From positions 62,001 to 126,000 of the forward strand of contig NZ_CP159814.1 in the NCBI RefSeq assembly GCF_047722505.1: 64,000 nt of DNA. Reading direction: 5' to 3'. The notes below the pieces were generated by a model. It made no database searches. It worked only from the letters and a program-made list of their open reading frames with translations, and was not told where the DNA came from. Shown in pieces: positions 9,334 through 17,655 of the stretch. Positions within the stretch are counted from its first letter, which is position 1; every line of letters starts with the position of its first letter. The DNA is from Pelagibacter sp047722505. GTDB lineage: Bacteria; Pseudomonadota; Alphaproteobacteria; Pelagibacterales; Pelagibacteraceae. A program made the translations under genes and the position numbers.

Positions 9334-9677
9334 TACTTAATCTTTTCTATGTCATGAAATAAAGTATCTTTTATTATCGTATATTCATTGTTTAGCATAG
9401 TTATTTTCGCAATCACAAGGTATGAATAATTAAAGTTTATTGATATTTTTTTTACAGCTTCATTCATTATATTTCTTAATCTTCTTTTAATTTTATTTCT
9501 CTTTATGGCACCACGGATAAGTTTTTTTTTAGCGACAAAGCTAATGTTTAGTTTTTTATTATCTTTGTCTTCAAGAGGACCAAAAAAGAGAGTGATATAT
9601 TTATTTGAGACTTTTTTCTTCTTAAGTAAATTTTTGAAATCTTCGTTTTTAGAAAGAGCAACAATTTTGCTTTTCAT
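9333..9677 (-). CDS. rnpA: Ribonuclease P protein component
   Basis: The protein subunit of RNase P, which matures tRNA 5' ends. The 114-residue basic protein carries the RNR signature in RGAIKRNKIKRRLRN at about 71-85, as in the family. It follows rpmH by 10 nt and overlaps yidD by 1 nt. Confidence 0.93.
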   Translation of the reverse strand: MKSKIVALSKNEDFKNLLKKKKVSNKYITLFFGPLEDKDNKKLNISFVAKKKLIRGAIKRNKIKRRLRNIMNEAVKKISINFNYSYLVIAKITMLNNEYTIIKDTLFHDIEKIK

Positions 9678-9687
9678 TTAATTTGGT

Positions 9688-9852
9688 TTATTTACCTTGT
9701 GGTTTTTTTTGAGTGGATGATACTGTAAGGTTTTTACGTCCCTTATCACGTCTTCTCTTAATAAGTTTTTTTCCACCTTTAGTTGCCATCTTTGATCTGA
9801 AGCCATGCTTCTTAAGACGTTTTCCAACTTTGGGTTGATATGTTCTTTTCAT
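9688..9852 (-). CDS. rpmH: 50S ribosomal protein L34
   Basis: Encodes 54 residues, read by direct translation. It begins MKRTYQPK, continues KRLKKHGFRSKMAT and has the RRRRDKGRK-type basic core (here IKRRRDKGRKNL), which is diagnostic of L34. The C-terminal tail (about residues 43-54) is slightly longer than usual for the family. It heads the rnpA-yidD-yidC run. The 91 bases from 9853 to 9943 between it and the divergent TVP38 gene must hold both promoters; I could not assign boxes. Confidence 0.95.
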   Translation of the reverse strand: MKRTYQPKVGKRLKKHGFRSKMATKGGKKLIKRRRDKGRKNLTVSSTQKKPQGK

Positions 9853-9943
9853 AGGTTTATCTAAATTTTTTTAAATTTCGCTCTTTATAGTAATTATATG
9901 TATAAATAGCAAATAGAAGATTTTATAATACCACTAGTAAATT

Positions 9944-10663
9944 ATGGAAAAATCAAAAAAAGTTAAGATAACTTTAGGTTTATTTTATCTTCTAGTTGTT
10001 TCGTCATTTTTATACTTTTTTTTATCAAAATTCACTCTTGAAGAATTAACTAGCTATGAATTTATTAAAAATAATAGAGATTATTTTTTTGGATTAAAGC
10101 AAACTAATTTATTTTTAATTTCTCTAATATTTTTGATAGCTACAATCGTTTGGGTTGTTATGGCTGGATTTGGTTTACCAGTTGCACTTCTAGCAGGGTT
10201 TATTTTTGGTAAGTGGCTTGGAACTTTCATTCTAATAATTGGAATGACTATTGGAGCAACAATTTTATACATCATTGGAAATTATTTTTTTAAAGAAATT
10301 ATTAAAGAAAAGTTTTTAAATAAATTTAAAAATTTAGAAGCTAAATTTAAAAAATCAGAATTTATTTATCTTTTACTTTATAGATTTATTGGAGGTATTC
10401 CTTTTGCATTATCAAATGTATTGCCCTGTATTTTTAATGTCAAAGTAAGTAATTTTTTTTGGGCAACATTAATAGGATTAACCCCACCACTATTTTTAGT
10501 TGTTTCAATCGGAAGTGGACTTGAAAAAATCATAGAACAAAATTTAGAAGCTCCTAGAATCATTGATTTGATATATTCACCAGATATCTACATTCCAATG
10601 ATTGCTTTTGGAGCTTTATTAATAGCTGCAATTGTTGCTAGAAAAATATTTTATAAAAAATAA
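9944..10663 (+). CDS. TVP38/TMEM64 (SNARE-associated/DedA-like) family membrane protein
   Basis: A 239-residue polytopic inner-membrane protein. Hydrophobic segments lie at about residues 8-27, 53-80, 85-115, 150-188 and 213-235. The family core is visible as GLPVALLAGFIFG (77-89) and YRFIGGIPFALSNVLPCIF (about 147-165), including the conserved re-entrant-loop Arg and Pro residues. Relatives are proposed lipid scramblases or transporters; the substrate here is unknown. It is divergent from rpmH. Confidence 0.85.
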   Translation: MEKSKKVKITLGLFYLLVVSSFLYFFLSKFTLEELTSYEFIKNNRDYFFGLKQTNLFLISLIFLIATIVWVVMAGFGLPVALLAGFIFGKWLGTFILIIGMTIGATILYIIGNYFFKEIIKEKFLNKFKNLEAKFKKSEFIYLLLYRFIGGIPFALSNVLPCIFNVKVSNFFWATLIGLTPPLFLVVSIGSGLEKIIEQNLEAPRIIDLIYSPDIYIPMIAFGALLIAAIVARKIFYKK

Positions 10664-10665
10664 TC

Positions 10666-10739
10666 TGGTGCCCCCACCAAGAATCGAACTTGAAATTTAT
10701 CCTTACCATGGACATGTTATGCCATTTAACTATAGGGGC
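10666..10739 (-). tRNA. tRNA-Thr (anticodon GGT)
   Basis: On the minus strand the sequence folds as a complete cloverleaf of 74 nt including an encoded CCA. The acceptor is GCCCCTA with TGGGGGC. The D-arm is GTTA/TAAC with a GG-containing loop. The anticodon stem is TGTCC/GGATA with loop ATGGTAA, giving anticodon GGT (Thr). The T-arm is TCAAG/CTTGG around TTCGATT. The discriminator is A. It lies just after the TVP38 gene on the opposite strand. Confidence 0.9.
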
Positions 10740-10840
10740 TAATTTGTTATTTTATTCAAGTATTTCTATAATAAATCATTTTTTCAAAAAATTGCCTTAA
10801 TTTTTTTCATATAATGATTTATACCTACGGAGGAAATTTT

Positions 10841-11038
10841 ATGGGCATTCATTACGATTATAAATCTACTAAAGGCAATAAGCTTATGGAGAAGCAAGCT
10901 AAGAGAGAAAAAAAGCTTGCAGAGAAAAAAGCAAAGCGTGAAGCTAAAGAGGGACCAAAAGTTCAAGAAGAACCAGAGAAAACTTTAGATGCATCAAAGC
11001 CAATCACTTTAGATTTTTTAACTAATCCAGATAAATAA
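10841..11038 (+). CDS. Small charged hypothetical protein
   Basis: Encodes 65 residues. The start at 10841 is chosen because GGAGGA at 10829-10834 is an unusually good Shine-Dalgarno for this genome; a longer reading from 10814 has none. The middle (residues 11-40) is a highly charged Lys/Glu/Ala-rich helix, probably coiled-coil, followed by a TLDFLTNPDK tail. No membrane segment and no recognised domain. The stop overlaps the ATG of the next small ORF by 1 nt. Confidence 0.75.
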   Translation: MGIHYDYKSTKGNKLMEKQAKREKKLAEKKAKREAKEGPKVQEEPEKTLDASKPITLDFLTNPDK

Positions 11039-11139
11039 TGAATGATAAAGAAAAAAATGAAAGGTTAAGTCTGGCTCTTAAAAAGAATTTAAAAAAAAGA
11101 AAAATTTTTCAGAAAAAAAATAAGAAGAAAAGTAAATAA
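11038..11139 (+). CDS. 33-residue basic small protein
   Basis: A short reading frame of 33 residues beginning MNDKEKNERL and ending in a lysine-rich tail. It is joined by TAATG overlaps on both sides: its ATG shares the A of the preceding stop, and its own stop shares its A with the dcd ATG. I recall similar short proteins (a charged head, then a LxxALxxNLKxRK core) upstream of murA/dcd-type genes in other alphaproteobacteria, which supports a real gene. The function is unknown; the basic tail suggests RNA or ribosome contact, but that is only inference. Confidence 0.62.
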   Translation: MNDKEKNERLSLALKKNLKKRKIFQKKNKKKSK

Positions 11140-11696
11140 TGTCAGTACTTTCTGATAAATCTATAAGAAAGTTAGCAGTTGAGCAGTCAATGATTTCTCC
11201 TTTTATAGATAAGCAAGTTAGGAATGGTAAAATTTCTTATGGACTTAGTTCATTTGGCTATGATGCAAGAGTAGGAGATGAATTTAAGATATTTCATAAT
11301 GTTAATTCTTCTATCGTTGACCCTAAGGAGTTTAGTTCAGATAATTTTGTAACCAAAAAAAGTTCTGAATATATTATCATTCCTCCTAATTCTTTCGCTC
11401 TTGGAACTACTATTGAAGTCTTTAAAATACCAAGAGATATTATGTGTATTGTTGTTGGTAAGAGTACATATGCAAGAACAGGGATCATCGTGAATGTAAC
11501 TCCAATTGAATCTGAGTTTTTTGGAACAGTTACCCTTGAGTTTTCTAATACAACACCACTACCTGCAAAAATTTATGCAAATGAAGGTGTTGCACAATTT
11601 TTATTTCTAAAAGGAGATCAGTCTCCTGAAACTTCATACGCTGACCGCAAAGGAAAATACATGGGTCAAACTGGAGTAACTTTACCAAAAGTATAA
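11139..11696 (+). CDS. dcd: dCTP deaminase
   Basis: Converts dCTP to dUTP, feeding dTMP synthesis. The 185-residue trimeric dUTPase-fold enzyme has GKSTYARTG at 107-115 (Ser109, Arg113), the catalytic Glu134 in TLEFSN, and the YMGQTGVTLP C-terminal motif that closes over the nucleotide. Its ATG overlaps the 33-residue ORF stop and it is followed after 2 nt by murA. Confidence 0.95.
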   Translation: MSVLSDKSIRKLAVEQSMISPFIDKQVRNGKISYGLSSFGYDARVGDEFKIFHNVNSSIVDPKEFSSDNFVTKKSSEYIIIPPNSFALGTTIEVFKIPRDIMCIVVGKSTYARTGIIVNVTPIESEFFGTVTLEFSNTTPLPAKIYANEGVAQFLFLKGDQSPETSYADRKGKYMGQTGVTLPKV

Positions 11697-11698
11697 TC

Positions 11699-12952
11699 AT
11701 GAAAAAATTGGAAGTCTTTGGAGCGGCAAAGCTCAAGGGACACATTAGAATTTCAGGATCTAAGAATGCATCTCTTCCTATTCTAGCTGCAACATTACTA
11801 TCAAATAAAAAAATATCTTTAGCAAACCTTCCAAGAGTAAAAGATATAGAAACAATGATACTTTTATTAAAGTCATTAGGTTCAGTTATTGATGATAATA
11901 AAAAAGAATTAATTATCAAAAATACTAGGCAAACAAAAACTTTTGCAGCTTATAGTTTGGTTAAAACTATGAGGGCGGGAATATTAGTTTTAGGACCATT
12001 ACTTGCTAAATTTAGTAAAGCAAAAGTTTCATTACCTGGCGGTTGTGCGATAGGAACAAGACCTGTCGATATTCATTTACAAGCGCTATCAAAACTTGGA
12101 GTTAAATATAAAATTATCCAAGGTTATGTTCACGCCAATGCACCCAAAGGGTTGATAGGAGCGAATATAAAATTTCCTAAAGTTTCAGTTGGTGCTACAG
12201 AAAATTTAATTATAGCCTCATGTTTAGCTAGAGGAAAAACAACCTTATCAAACTGTGCTATTGAACCTGAGATTAAAGATTTAGTTAATTTTTTAATTAA
12301 TATGGGCTGTAATATTAAGTGGACTGCAAAGAGAACAGTTAAAATTGAAGGAGTGAAAAATCTTAAAGAATTAAATTATTCAGTAATGCCAGATAGAATA
12401 GAGGCTGGAACTTATTTAATAGCTGCAGCATTAACGGAGGGAAATTTGAAGATTACTGGAATTGATCCCAAGATAATAAGTACAGAAATTAATATCTTAA
12501 AAAAAGTAGGATCAAAAATTATTTTAAGAAAAAATGAAATCCTTATTCAAGGAAGTAAAAAGATTAAAAGTACAAATATTAAAACCTCCCCTTATCCAGG
12601 GTTTCCAACAGATTTACAGGCACAAATGATGGTATTATTGTGTAAGGCTAATAAAAAATCTCATATTAAAGAAGAAATATTTGAAAATAGATTTATGCAT
12701 GTTGCAGAGTTAAATAGAATGGGAGCTAAGATTTCCATAAATGGAAATAAAGCAACCATAGAAGGAAATATTAAATTTGAAGCAGCAGAATTAATGGCCA
12801 CAGATTTAAGAGCTTCTGTATCTTTAATTCTTGCAGCACTTGCAGCTAAAGGAAAATCGGTAATTAATAGGATATATCATCTTGATAGAGGTTATGAAGA
12901 TATAGAGAAGAAATTAAAAAAAGTAGGGGCTAAAATTAAAAGAATTAACTAA
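11699..12952 (+). CDS. murA: UDP-N-acetylglucosamine 1-carboxyvinyltransferase
   Basis: Adds enolpyruvate from PEP to UDP-GlcNAc, the first committed step of peptidoglycan synthesis. The 417-residue two-domain EPSP-synthase fold has SKNASLP at 21-27 (Lys22, Asn23) and the catalytic loop PGGCAIGTRPVD at 113-124 with Cys116, the residue alkylated by fosfomycin in the family. It overlaps the DUF2948 gene by 1 nt. Confidence 0.97.
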   Translation: MKKLEVFGAAKLKGHIRISGSKNASLPILAATLLSNKKISLANLPRVKDIETMILLLKSLGSVIDDNKKELIIKNTRQTKTFAAYSLVKTMRAGILVLGPLLAKFSKAKVSLPGGCAIGTRPVDIHLQALSKLGVKYKIIQGYVHANAPKGLIGANIKFPKVSVGATENLIIASCLARGKTTLSNCAIEPEIKDLVNFLINMGCNIKWTAKRTVKIEGVKNLKELNYSVMPDRIEAGTYLIAAALTEGNLKITGIDPKIISTEINILKKVGSKIILRKNEILIQGSKKIKSTNIKTSPYPGFPTDLQAQMMVLLCKANKKSHIKEEIFENRFMHVAELNRMGAKISINGNKATIEGNIKFEAAELMATDLRASVSLILAALAAKGKSVINRIYHLDRGYEDIEKKLKKVGAKIKRIN

Positions 12953-13347
12953 TGAATAAAAAATATTTATCAAAAATTATAGCTACAGACAATGAGGGAC
13001 TACAAGTGATCTCAGCATGTTGCTCTGGAGCTGAAGTTAAAGTTGATGAAATTAAATATCTTCAATCAAACAAGGTTTTTTTATTATCATTAAATAGATC
13101 TAAAGTAGAAACAGATGAGAAAGATAAAAAAGTTACCAGTATTTGCAAATTCGAATTTGTAGATAAAGTTAAATCTAAAAACATTAAACAAAACGACCCT
13201 GAGGAAAAATTAGAGTTAATTGGTATGGATTATTTAAAGAATAATGACAACTATGAGATAAACTTAATGTTTACAAACAACGCATACATTACATTATCAA
13301 CAGAAATAATTGAAGTAACTTTAGATGATCAAAACAAAGCTGATTAA
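12952..13347 (+). CDS. DUF2948 family protein
   Basis: A 131-residue protein of unknown function. Alphaproteobacteria typically carry a DUF2948 gene between murA and hisD, exactly as here, and the family assignment rests on that order plus the N-terminal SAxCSGA-like segment. No membrane segment or catalytic motif is visible. It has 1-nt overlaps with murA (upstream) and hisD (downstream), so the three are translationally coupled. Confidence 0.75.
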   Translation: MNKKYLSKIIATDNEGLQVISACCSGAEVKVDEIKYLQSNKVFLLSLNRSKVETDEKDKKVTSICKFEFVDKVKSKNIKQNDPEEKLELIGMDYLKNNDNYEINLMFTNNAYITLSTEIIEVTLDDQNKAD

Positions 13348-14633
13348 TGATTAAGATATTAGATAGTAAAAATAAGAACTTTGATAAAACTTTAGACACA
13401 TTACTGTCTAAACGAAAAAATAAAGTTCAACTCAATTCAGTTTCAGTTATTAAAATTATTAAAGATGTTAAGAAAAATGGTGATAAAGCCATTTTAAAGT
13501 ATGAAAAGAGATTTAATAAAAATAGCGTTATTGCCCCAAGTATAAAACAAATAAATAGAACTATTCAATCTTTAGATCCAAAAGTTAAAAAAGCAATCGA
13601 TCTTGCTTATGATAGAATTTATAAATTCCACTCGTTACAAAAATTCAAAAATATTTCTTATACGGATAAACTAAAAAATAAATTAGAGTATAAGTACGTA
13701 CCTATCGAATCGGTTGCAATTTATGTGCCTGGTTCAACAGCCTCATATCCTTCCAGCGTTTTAATGAATGCAGTACCTGCAATTGTTGCTGGAGTGAAAA
13801 GATTAGTTATGGTTAATCCAGGTCAAAAAGGTAAACAAAATCCGGCTGTATTATATGCTGCAAAGAAATGTAAAATTAAAGAGATTTATTCAATCGGAGG
13901 ACCATCTGCCATTGCAGCTGTTGCATACGGTACTAAGAAAATTAAAAAAGTTGATAAAATTGTGGGCCCTGGAAATTCGTACGTAGCTGCTGCAAAAAAA
14001 GAAGTTTTTGGAGATGTTGGAATTGAAGGAATGATTGCAGGCCCCTCTGAAGTGACAATTGTTTGTGATAAGTTTTCAAATCCTGAATGGATAGCAAGTG
14101 ATCTAATAGGTCAAGCAGAACACGATAATCTTGCTCAATGTATTTTAATTTCAAAAGATAAATCAATTATTAAAAAAGTTAATGATGAAATTATTAATCA
14201 ATTAAAAGAACTACCCAGAGCTGCAATTGCAAAAAATAGTCTACTTAATAATGGAATTATAATTCATATGCAGTCTGACCAAAAAATTGTTAATACAGTA
14301 AACAAAATTGCTCCTGAGCACTTAGAGCTTAATACCAAGAATTATAGAAAAGTAGTAGGAAAGATTAAAAATGCAGGATCTATCTGTTTAGGAAAATATG
14401 CCGTAATGGCAATGACAGATTATAATGTTGGCTCTAACCATGTATTGCCAACCAATTCTTCAGCAAGATATTCAAGTGGAGTTAGTGTTAATGAATTTTA
14501 TAAAAGAATTTCATATATAAACCTATCAAAAAAAGGGATTGAAACCCTTGGTCCATCAGTTATAACACTTGCAAACTACGAGGGTTTAGCGGGACACGCT
14601 AAGTCGGTAGATAAAAGAATTAGGAGAAAATAA
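13347..14633 (+). CDS. hisD: Histidinol dehydrogenase
   Basis: Catalyses the last two oxidations of histidine synthesis (histidinol to histidine, NAD-dependent). It is 428 residues, the normal size. Visible signatures are the substrate/NAD segment YVPGSTASYPSSVLMNAVPA (about 126-145), the GPGNSYVAAAK motif, GPSEVTIVCD, the zinc-site QAEHD stretch and the catalytic APEHLEL Glu-His pair. The other his genes follow after infA and two tRNAs. Confidence 0.97.
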   Translation: MIKILDSKNKNFDKTLDTLLSKRKNKVQLNSVSVIKIIKDVKKNGDKAILKYEKRFNKNSVIAPSIKQINRTIQSLDPKVKKAIDLAYDRIYKFHSLQKFKNISYTDKLKNKLEYKYVPIESVAIYVPGSTASYPSSVLMNAVPAIVAGVKRLVMVNPGQKGKQNPAVLYAAKKCKIKEIYSIGGPSAIAAVAYGTKKIKKVDKIVGPGNSYVAAAKKEVFGDVGIEGMIAGPSEVTIVCDKFSNPEWIASDLIGQAEHDNLAQCILISKDKSIIKKVNDEIINQLKELPRAAIAKNSLLNNGIIIHMQSDQKIVNTVNKIAPEHLELNTKNYRKVVGKIKNAGSICLGKYAVMAMTDYNVGSNHVLPTNSSARYSSGVSVNEFYKRISYINLSKKGIETLGPSVITLANYEGLAGHAKSVDKRIRRK

Positions 14634-14635
14634 AT

Positions 14636-14851
14636 TTGTCAAAACAAGAAATGCTGTCGTTCTCAGGAATTGTTGAGGATTTATTACCGAATGCAATGTT
14701 CAGAGTTAAATTAGAAAACGGCCATATTGTTACAGCTCATGCTGCAGGCAAATTACGTAAGAACAGAATTCGAGTACTTCAAGGTGATAAGGTTCAAGTT
14801 GAAATGACACCTTACGATTTGACCAAAGGTCGTATCACTTTTAGAGGTTAA
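14636..14851 (+). CDS. infA: Translation initiation factor IF-1
   Basis: A 71-residue OB-fold protein that binds the 30S A site. The start is a TTG at 14636, preceded by AGGAG at 14622-14626. It is chosen because it gives the family N-terminus (MSKQEMLSFSG); the next ATG, at 14651, would cut into the first strand. Signatures include LPNAMFRVKLENGH, GKLRKNRIRV and GDKVQVEMTPYDLTKGRI. It is 2 nt after hisD and 5 nt before tRNA-Phe. Confidence 0.97.
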   Translation: MSKQEMLSFSGIVEDLLPNAMFRVKLENGHIVTAHAAGKLRKNRIRVLQGDKVQVEMTPYDLTKGRITFRG

Positions 14852-14856
14852 TATGG

Positions 14857-14932
14857 GGCCCTGTAGCTCAGTTGGTAGAGCATCGGATTGAAAATCCGTG
14901 TGTCACTGGTTCGAGTCCAGTTGGGGCCACCA
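14857..14932 (+). tRNA. tRNA-Phe (anticodon GAA)
   Basis: A 76-nt cloverleaf with encoded CCA. The acceptor is GGCCCTG paired with TGGGGCC (two G-U pairs). The D-arm is GCTC/GAGC. The anticodon stem is CGGAT/ATCCG with loop TGAAA inside it, giving GAA (Phe). The T-arm is CTGG/CCAG around TTCGAGT. It lies directly after infA and is probably processed from the same transcript. Confidence 0.96.
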
Positions 14933-15077
14933 CCATCTCTCTAAAAAATTTAAAAATAAGGTCAACGCCTTTAATATTTATGTGTTGAAAATTATTCTTA
15001 ATTGTCTAAAAGACTGCTCATGATTATAAATATTACATATAGAGAGACTTCAAGAAGTACTCATAGACTTTGTTTCC

Positions 15078-15093
15078 ATAGCCTTTAGGCTAT
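15078..15093 (+). terminator. Hairpin with T-rich tail, possible terminator
   Basis: The inverted repeat ATAGCC-TTTA-GGCTAT forms a 6-bp stem and is followed by TTATTTAT. It could end the infA/tRNA-Phe transcript before tRNA-His. The stem is short, so this is weak. The rest of 14933-15146 has no convincing reading frame; other small inverted repeats there are listed as a finding. Confidence 0.3.
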
Positions 15094-15146
15094 TTATTTA
15101 TAATATAATTTTAAATCCACACAAAAATAATATAAAAACAAGGAAT

Positions 15147-15221
15147 GCCTGCGTAGTATAACGGTTAGTACGATAGTTTGTGGAACTATAGGATTTGGTT
15201 CGATTCCAAGCGCGGGTACCA
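15147..15221 (+). tRNA. tRNA-His (anticodon GTG), lacking G-1
   Basis: A 75-nt cloverleaf with encoded CCA. The acceptor is GCCTGCG paired with CGCGGGT. The D-arm is GTAT/GTAC with a GG-containing loop. The anticodon stem is ATAGT/ACTAT with loop TTGTGGA, giving GTG (His). The T-arm is TTTGG/CCAAG around TTCGATT. The genomic base at position -1 is T, not the near-universal G, and the discriminator is A rather than C. Only six bases separate it from the hisS start, so it is probably cotranscribed with its own synthetase gene. Confidence 0.95.
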
Positions 15222-15227
15222 AAAAAA

Positions 15228-16625
15228 ATGAATAAAGAAAATAAACTAATTCCTGGGTTACCCTCAGGATTTGAAGACCGATGGGGTAAGAAATTAATTC
15301 TCAAGAAAAAGTTAATTAATATTATTGAAACTAATTTTATAAAATTTGGTTTTGCTGCTCTTGAAACTCCTTCATTTGAAATTTCAGAAAATATTGGATC
15401 ATTTCTTGCAGATGATGATAGTAATTCTATGTCTGACGTATTCTCATTTAAAGATGGTGAAAAAAATATTACCCTTAGATATGATTTATCAAGTCCGTTA
15501 GCTAGATTTGTTGCTCAAAACAATCAAGAATTACCCTTACCTTATAAAAGATATCAAATGGGTGATGTCTGGAGAAACGAAAAAGCGGGTAATGCTCGTT
15601 ATAGAAGTTTTTTACAATGTGATGCTGATATAGTTGGTAACGTTAACCCAGCTCAAGCAAATGCTGAACTTTGTAATTTAATTGCAAGTACACTTCTTGC
15701 CTGTGGTTTAAAAAAAGATCAGTTCGTTGTTAACATTAGTAATAGAAAAATTGTTCAAGGTTTAATTGAAGACCTTAAAATATCTGAAGATAAAAAAATA
15801 AAGGTTATGAGAGCAATAGATAAATTAGATAAGCCTGGCTTTGGTTTAAGAGGAGTTGAAGATTTATTAAAAAAAGAAAGAGTAGATGTAAGTGGAGCTG
15901 TTACAAAGGGTGCTGACTTAACTGATGATCAAGCTTCACAAATAATCAACTTTTTAAAAGTAAAAGATTTAAAAGAATTAAAAGAAAATTTAAAAAACCC
16001 TTTATCTCAAGAAGGAATTAAAGAACTTTCAGACTTACTAGAAATAGCAAGTTATGGTGATTATTTAGATCAAATAAAGACAAACTTTACAATCGTTAGA
16101 GGGCTTGCTTATTATGATGGGTTTTGTGTTGAAACAAATTTAAATTTTAAGACAAAAAATAACAAAGGAAAAGAAGTTGATATAGGAAGTATTTGTTCTG
16201 GTGGACAATACAATAAATTAATTTCAAGATTTAAGGGAGTTGATATTCCTGGAACTGGAATGAGTATTGGTGTTGACCGATTATTATTTGCAATGATGCA
16301 ACTTGATCAAATTGAAGTTGATGAAAAAAAACCTGCCATTATTTGTGTAATGGATGAACAGTATTTAAAAAATTATTATGAGATTTTAAAAGTTTTAAGA
16401 GACAATAATATTAACTCTGAAATATTTTTAGACAGTAAGAAAAATCTAGGCAAACAGTTAACGTACGCGAATAAAAAACAATGCCCAGTAGCTGTTATTT
16501 GTGGTGAAAATGAATTTAAAGATAATACGATTACTTTAAAAAACCTTTTAGGAGTTAAAGGTGAAAACAATCAAGTAACGTTCCCAAAAGAAAATTTAAT
16601 TGATGAAATCAAAAAACTTATCTGA
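15228..16625 (+). CDS. hisS: Histidyl-tRNA synthetase (divergent alphaproteobacterial type)
   Basis: Charges tRNA-His. The start at 15228 is preferred (465 residues, beginning MNKENKLIPG): an in-frame start at 15195 would lie inside tRNA-His. This is a class II synthetase. The opening PGLPSGFEDRWG, motif 2 in the form VWRNEKAGNARYRSFLQCDAD, and a late GLAYYDGFCVE motif resemble the divergent HisRS of alphaproteobacteria that lost G-1 in tRNA-His, not the standard form with its FRHERP motif. The C-terminal anticodon-binding domain spans about residues 370-465. It overlaps hisZ by 23 nt. Confidence 0.94.
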   Translation: MNKENKLIPGLPSGFEDRWGKKLILKKKLINIIETNFIKFGFAALETPSFEISENIGSFLADDDSNSMSDVFSFKDGEKNITLRYDLSSPLARFVAQNNQELPLPYKRYQMGDVWRNEKAGNARYRSFLQCDADIVGNVNPAQANAELCNLIASTLLACGLKKDQFVVNISNRKIVQGLIEDLKISEDKKIKVMRAIDKLDKPGFGLRGVEDLLKKERVDVSGAVTKGADLTDDQASQIINFLKVKDLKELKENLKNPLSQEGIKELSDLLEIASYGDYLDQIKTNFTIVRGLAYYDGFCVETNLNFKTKNNKGKEVDIGSICSGGQYNKLISRFKGVDIPGTGMSIGVDRLLFAMMQLDQIEVDEKKPAIICVMDEQYLKNYYEILKVLRDNNINSEIFLDSKKNLGKQLTYANKKQCPVAVICGENEFKDNTITLKNLLGVKGENNQVTFPKENLIDEIKKLI

Positions 16626-17655
16626 AAAAATCCTTAGATCAGTTAAATCTAAAGGCTTTAAATACATTGATTTACCTTCAGTAATTGAAGCCAATCATAT
16701 AGTTCAACGATCTGGAGAGAATTTCAGAAAGTTTATTTTTTCATTTACCGATCAAAATGGTAGCGAGCTTTGTCTAAGACCCGATCTAACTATTGCATCT
16801 TGCTTGAGATATTTAGAAAACAATCTTAAAGGAAAAGAGAAAATATTTTATAGCGGTCAGGCTTATAGAAAATCAAATAATAAAAAAGATTCGATTATTA
16901 GAGACCAGGTTGGCTTTGAGATCATTGGCTCTAAAGATGAAAAAAAAGATGATAAGGAAATTATTACTACAGCCTTAAAATCTCTGTCTAATTTACAATA
17001 TTCATCAGGAACTTTAAAAATTGGTAACGTTGAGATTTTCAATTTATTAATTTCAAAATTAGATATTCCAAAAAGATGGAAATTAAGACTTTCAAGACAT
17101 TTTTGGAGAGAGGAATATTTTAATGACTTATTAAAAAGGTTAGAGACAAACTCTGATGTGGACCCAACAATTGTTGAAGTTGATAAAAAGAGATTTCAAA
17201 AAATGTTAAAAGATAATCAGCAAACAGTAGTTGCTGGTAGATCAATTGAAGAAATCTTAAAGAGATTTGATAATAAGATTAAAGATCCAAGAAAAGCCAG
17301 TAGAGGTAAAAATGTTTCAAAAATTATTAAAGAGTTTTTAAAAATTAATTGTCCAATAGGACAAGCTGCTGAAAAACTTAATATCTTTTTTAAAAAAAAT
17401 AAAATTAATTTAGCCGTGGATCAAAAATATTTCCCAACCTCATTAAACAAAATTCAAAAATTAAATGTAGAATTCTCTGCGTCTTTTGGGCGTCAATTAG
17501 AATATTATACGGGCATGGTATTTAAAATTGATATTAAATCTAAATCTAAAAATATTAATGTTATTAACGGTGGACGTTACGACAAACTAATTTCAGACCT
17601 TGGATCTAAAAAACAAGTTCCCGCAGTAGGAGCTGCTTTAAATTTAAATTACTAA
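16603..17655 (+). CDS. hisZ: ATP phosphoribosyltransferase regulatory subunit
   Basis: A 350-residue paralogue of the HisRS catalytic domain that has no aminoacylation role and forms a hetero-octamer with short HisG. It keeps the class II fold: LRPDLTIASCLRY, then FYSGQAYRKSNNKKDSII (motif-2-like), and a late LEYYTGMVFKID. It lacks the anticodon-binding domain. Start: ATG at 16603, 23 nt inside hisS; a TTG at 16600 is also possible. It overlaps hisG by 1 nt, as expected for obligate partners. Confidence 0.9.
   Translation: MKSKNLSEKILRSVKSKGFKYIDLPSVIEANHIVQRSGENFRKFIFSFTDQNGSELCLRPDLTIASCLRYLENNLKGKEKIFYSGQAYRKSNNKKDSIIRDQVGFEIIGSKDEKKDDKEIITTALKSLSNLQYSSGTLKIGNVEIFNLLISKLDIPKRWKLRLSRHFWREEYFNDLLKRLETNSDVDPTIVEVDKKRFQKMLKDNQQTVVAGRSIEEILKRFDNKIKDPRKASRGKNVSKIIKEFLKINCPIGQAAEKLNIFFKKNKINLAVDQKYFPTSLNKIQKLNVEFSASFGRQLEYYTGMVFKIDIKSKSKNINVINGGRYDKLISDLGSKKQVPAVGAALNLNY

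Noticed and set aside
10666..10739. Reading the minus-strand tRNA as tRNA-Met because of the CAT in its loop
   Set aside because: That shift breaks the anticodon stem and loses T33; GGT (Thr) is the only consistent anticodon.
10814..10840. Longer start for the 65-residue charged protein
   Set aside because: No ribosome-binding site there, while GGAGGA is correctly placed before 10841.
15195..15227. Upstream extension of hisS
   Set aside because: It would start inside tRNA-His; the ATG at 15228 gives the family N-terminus.
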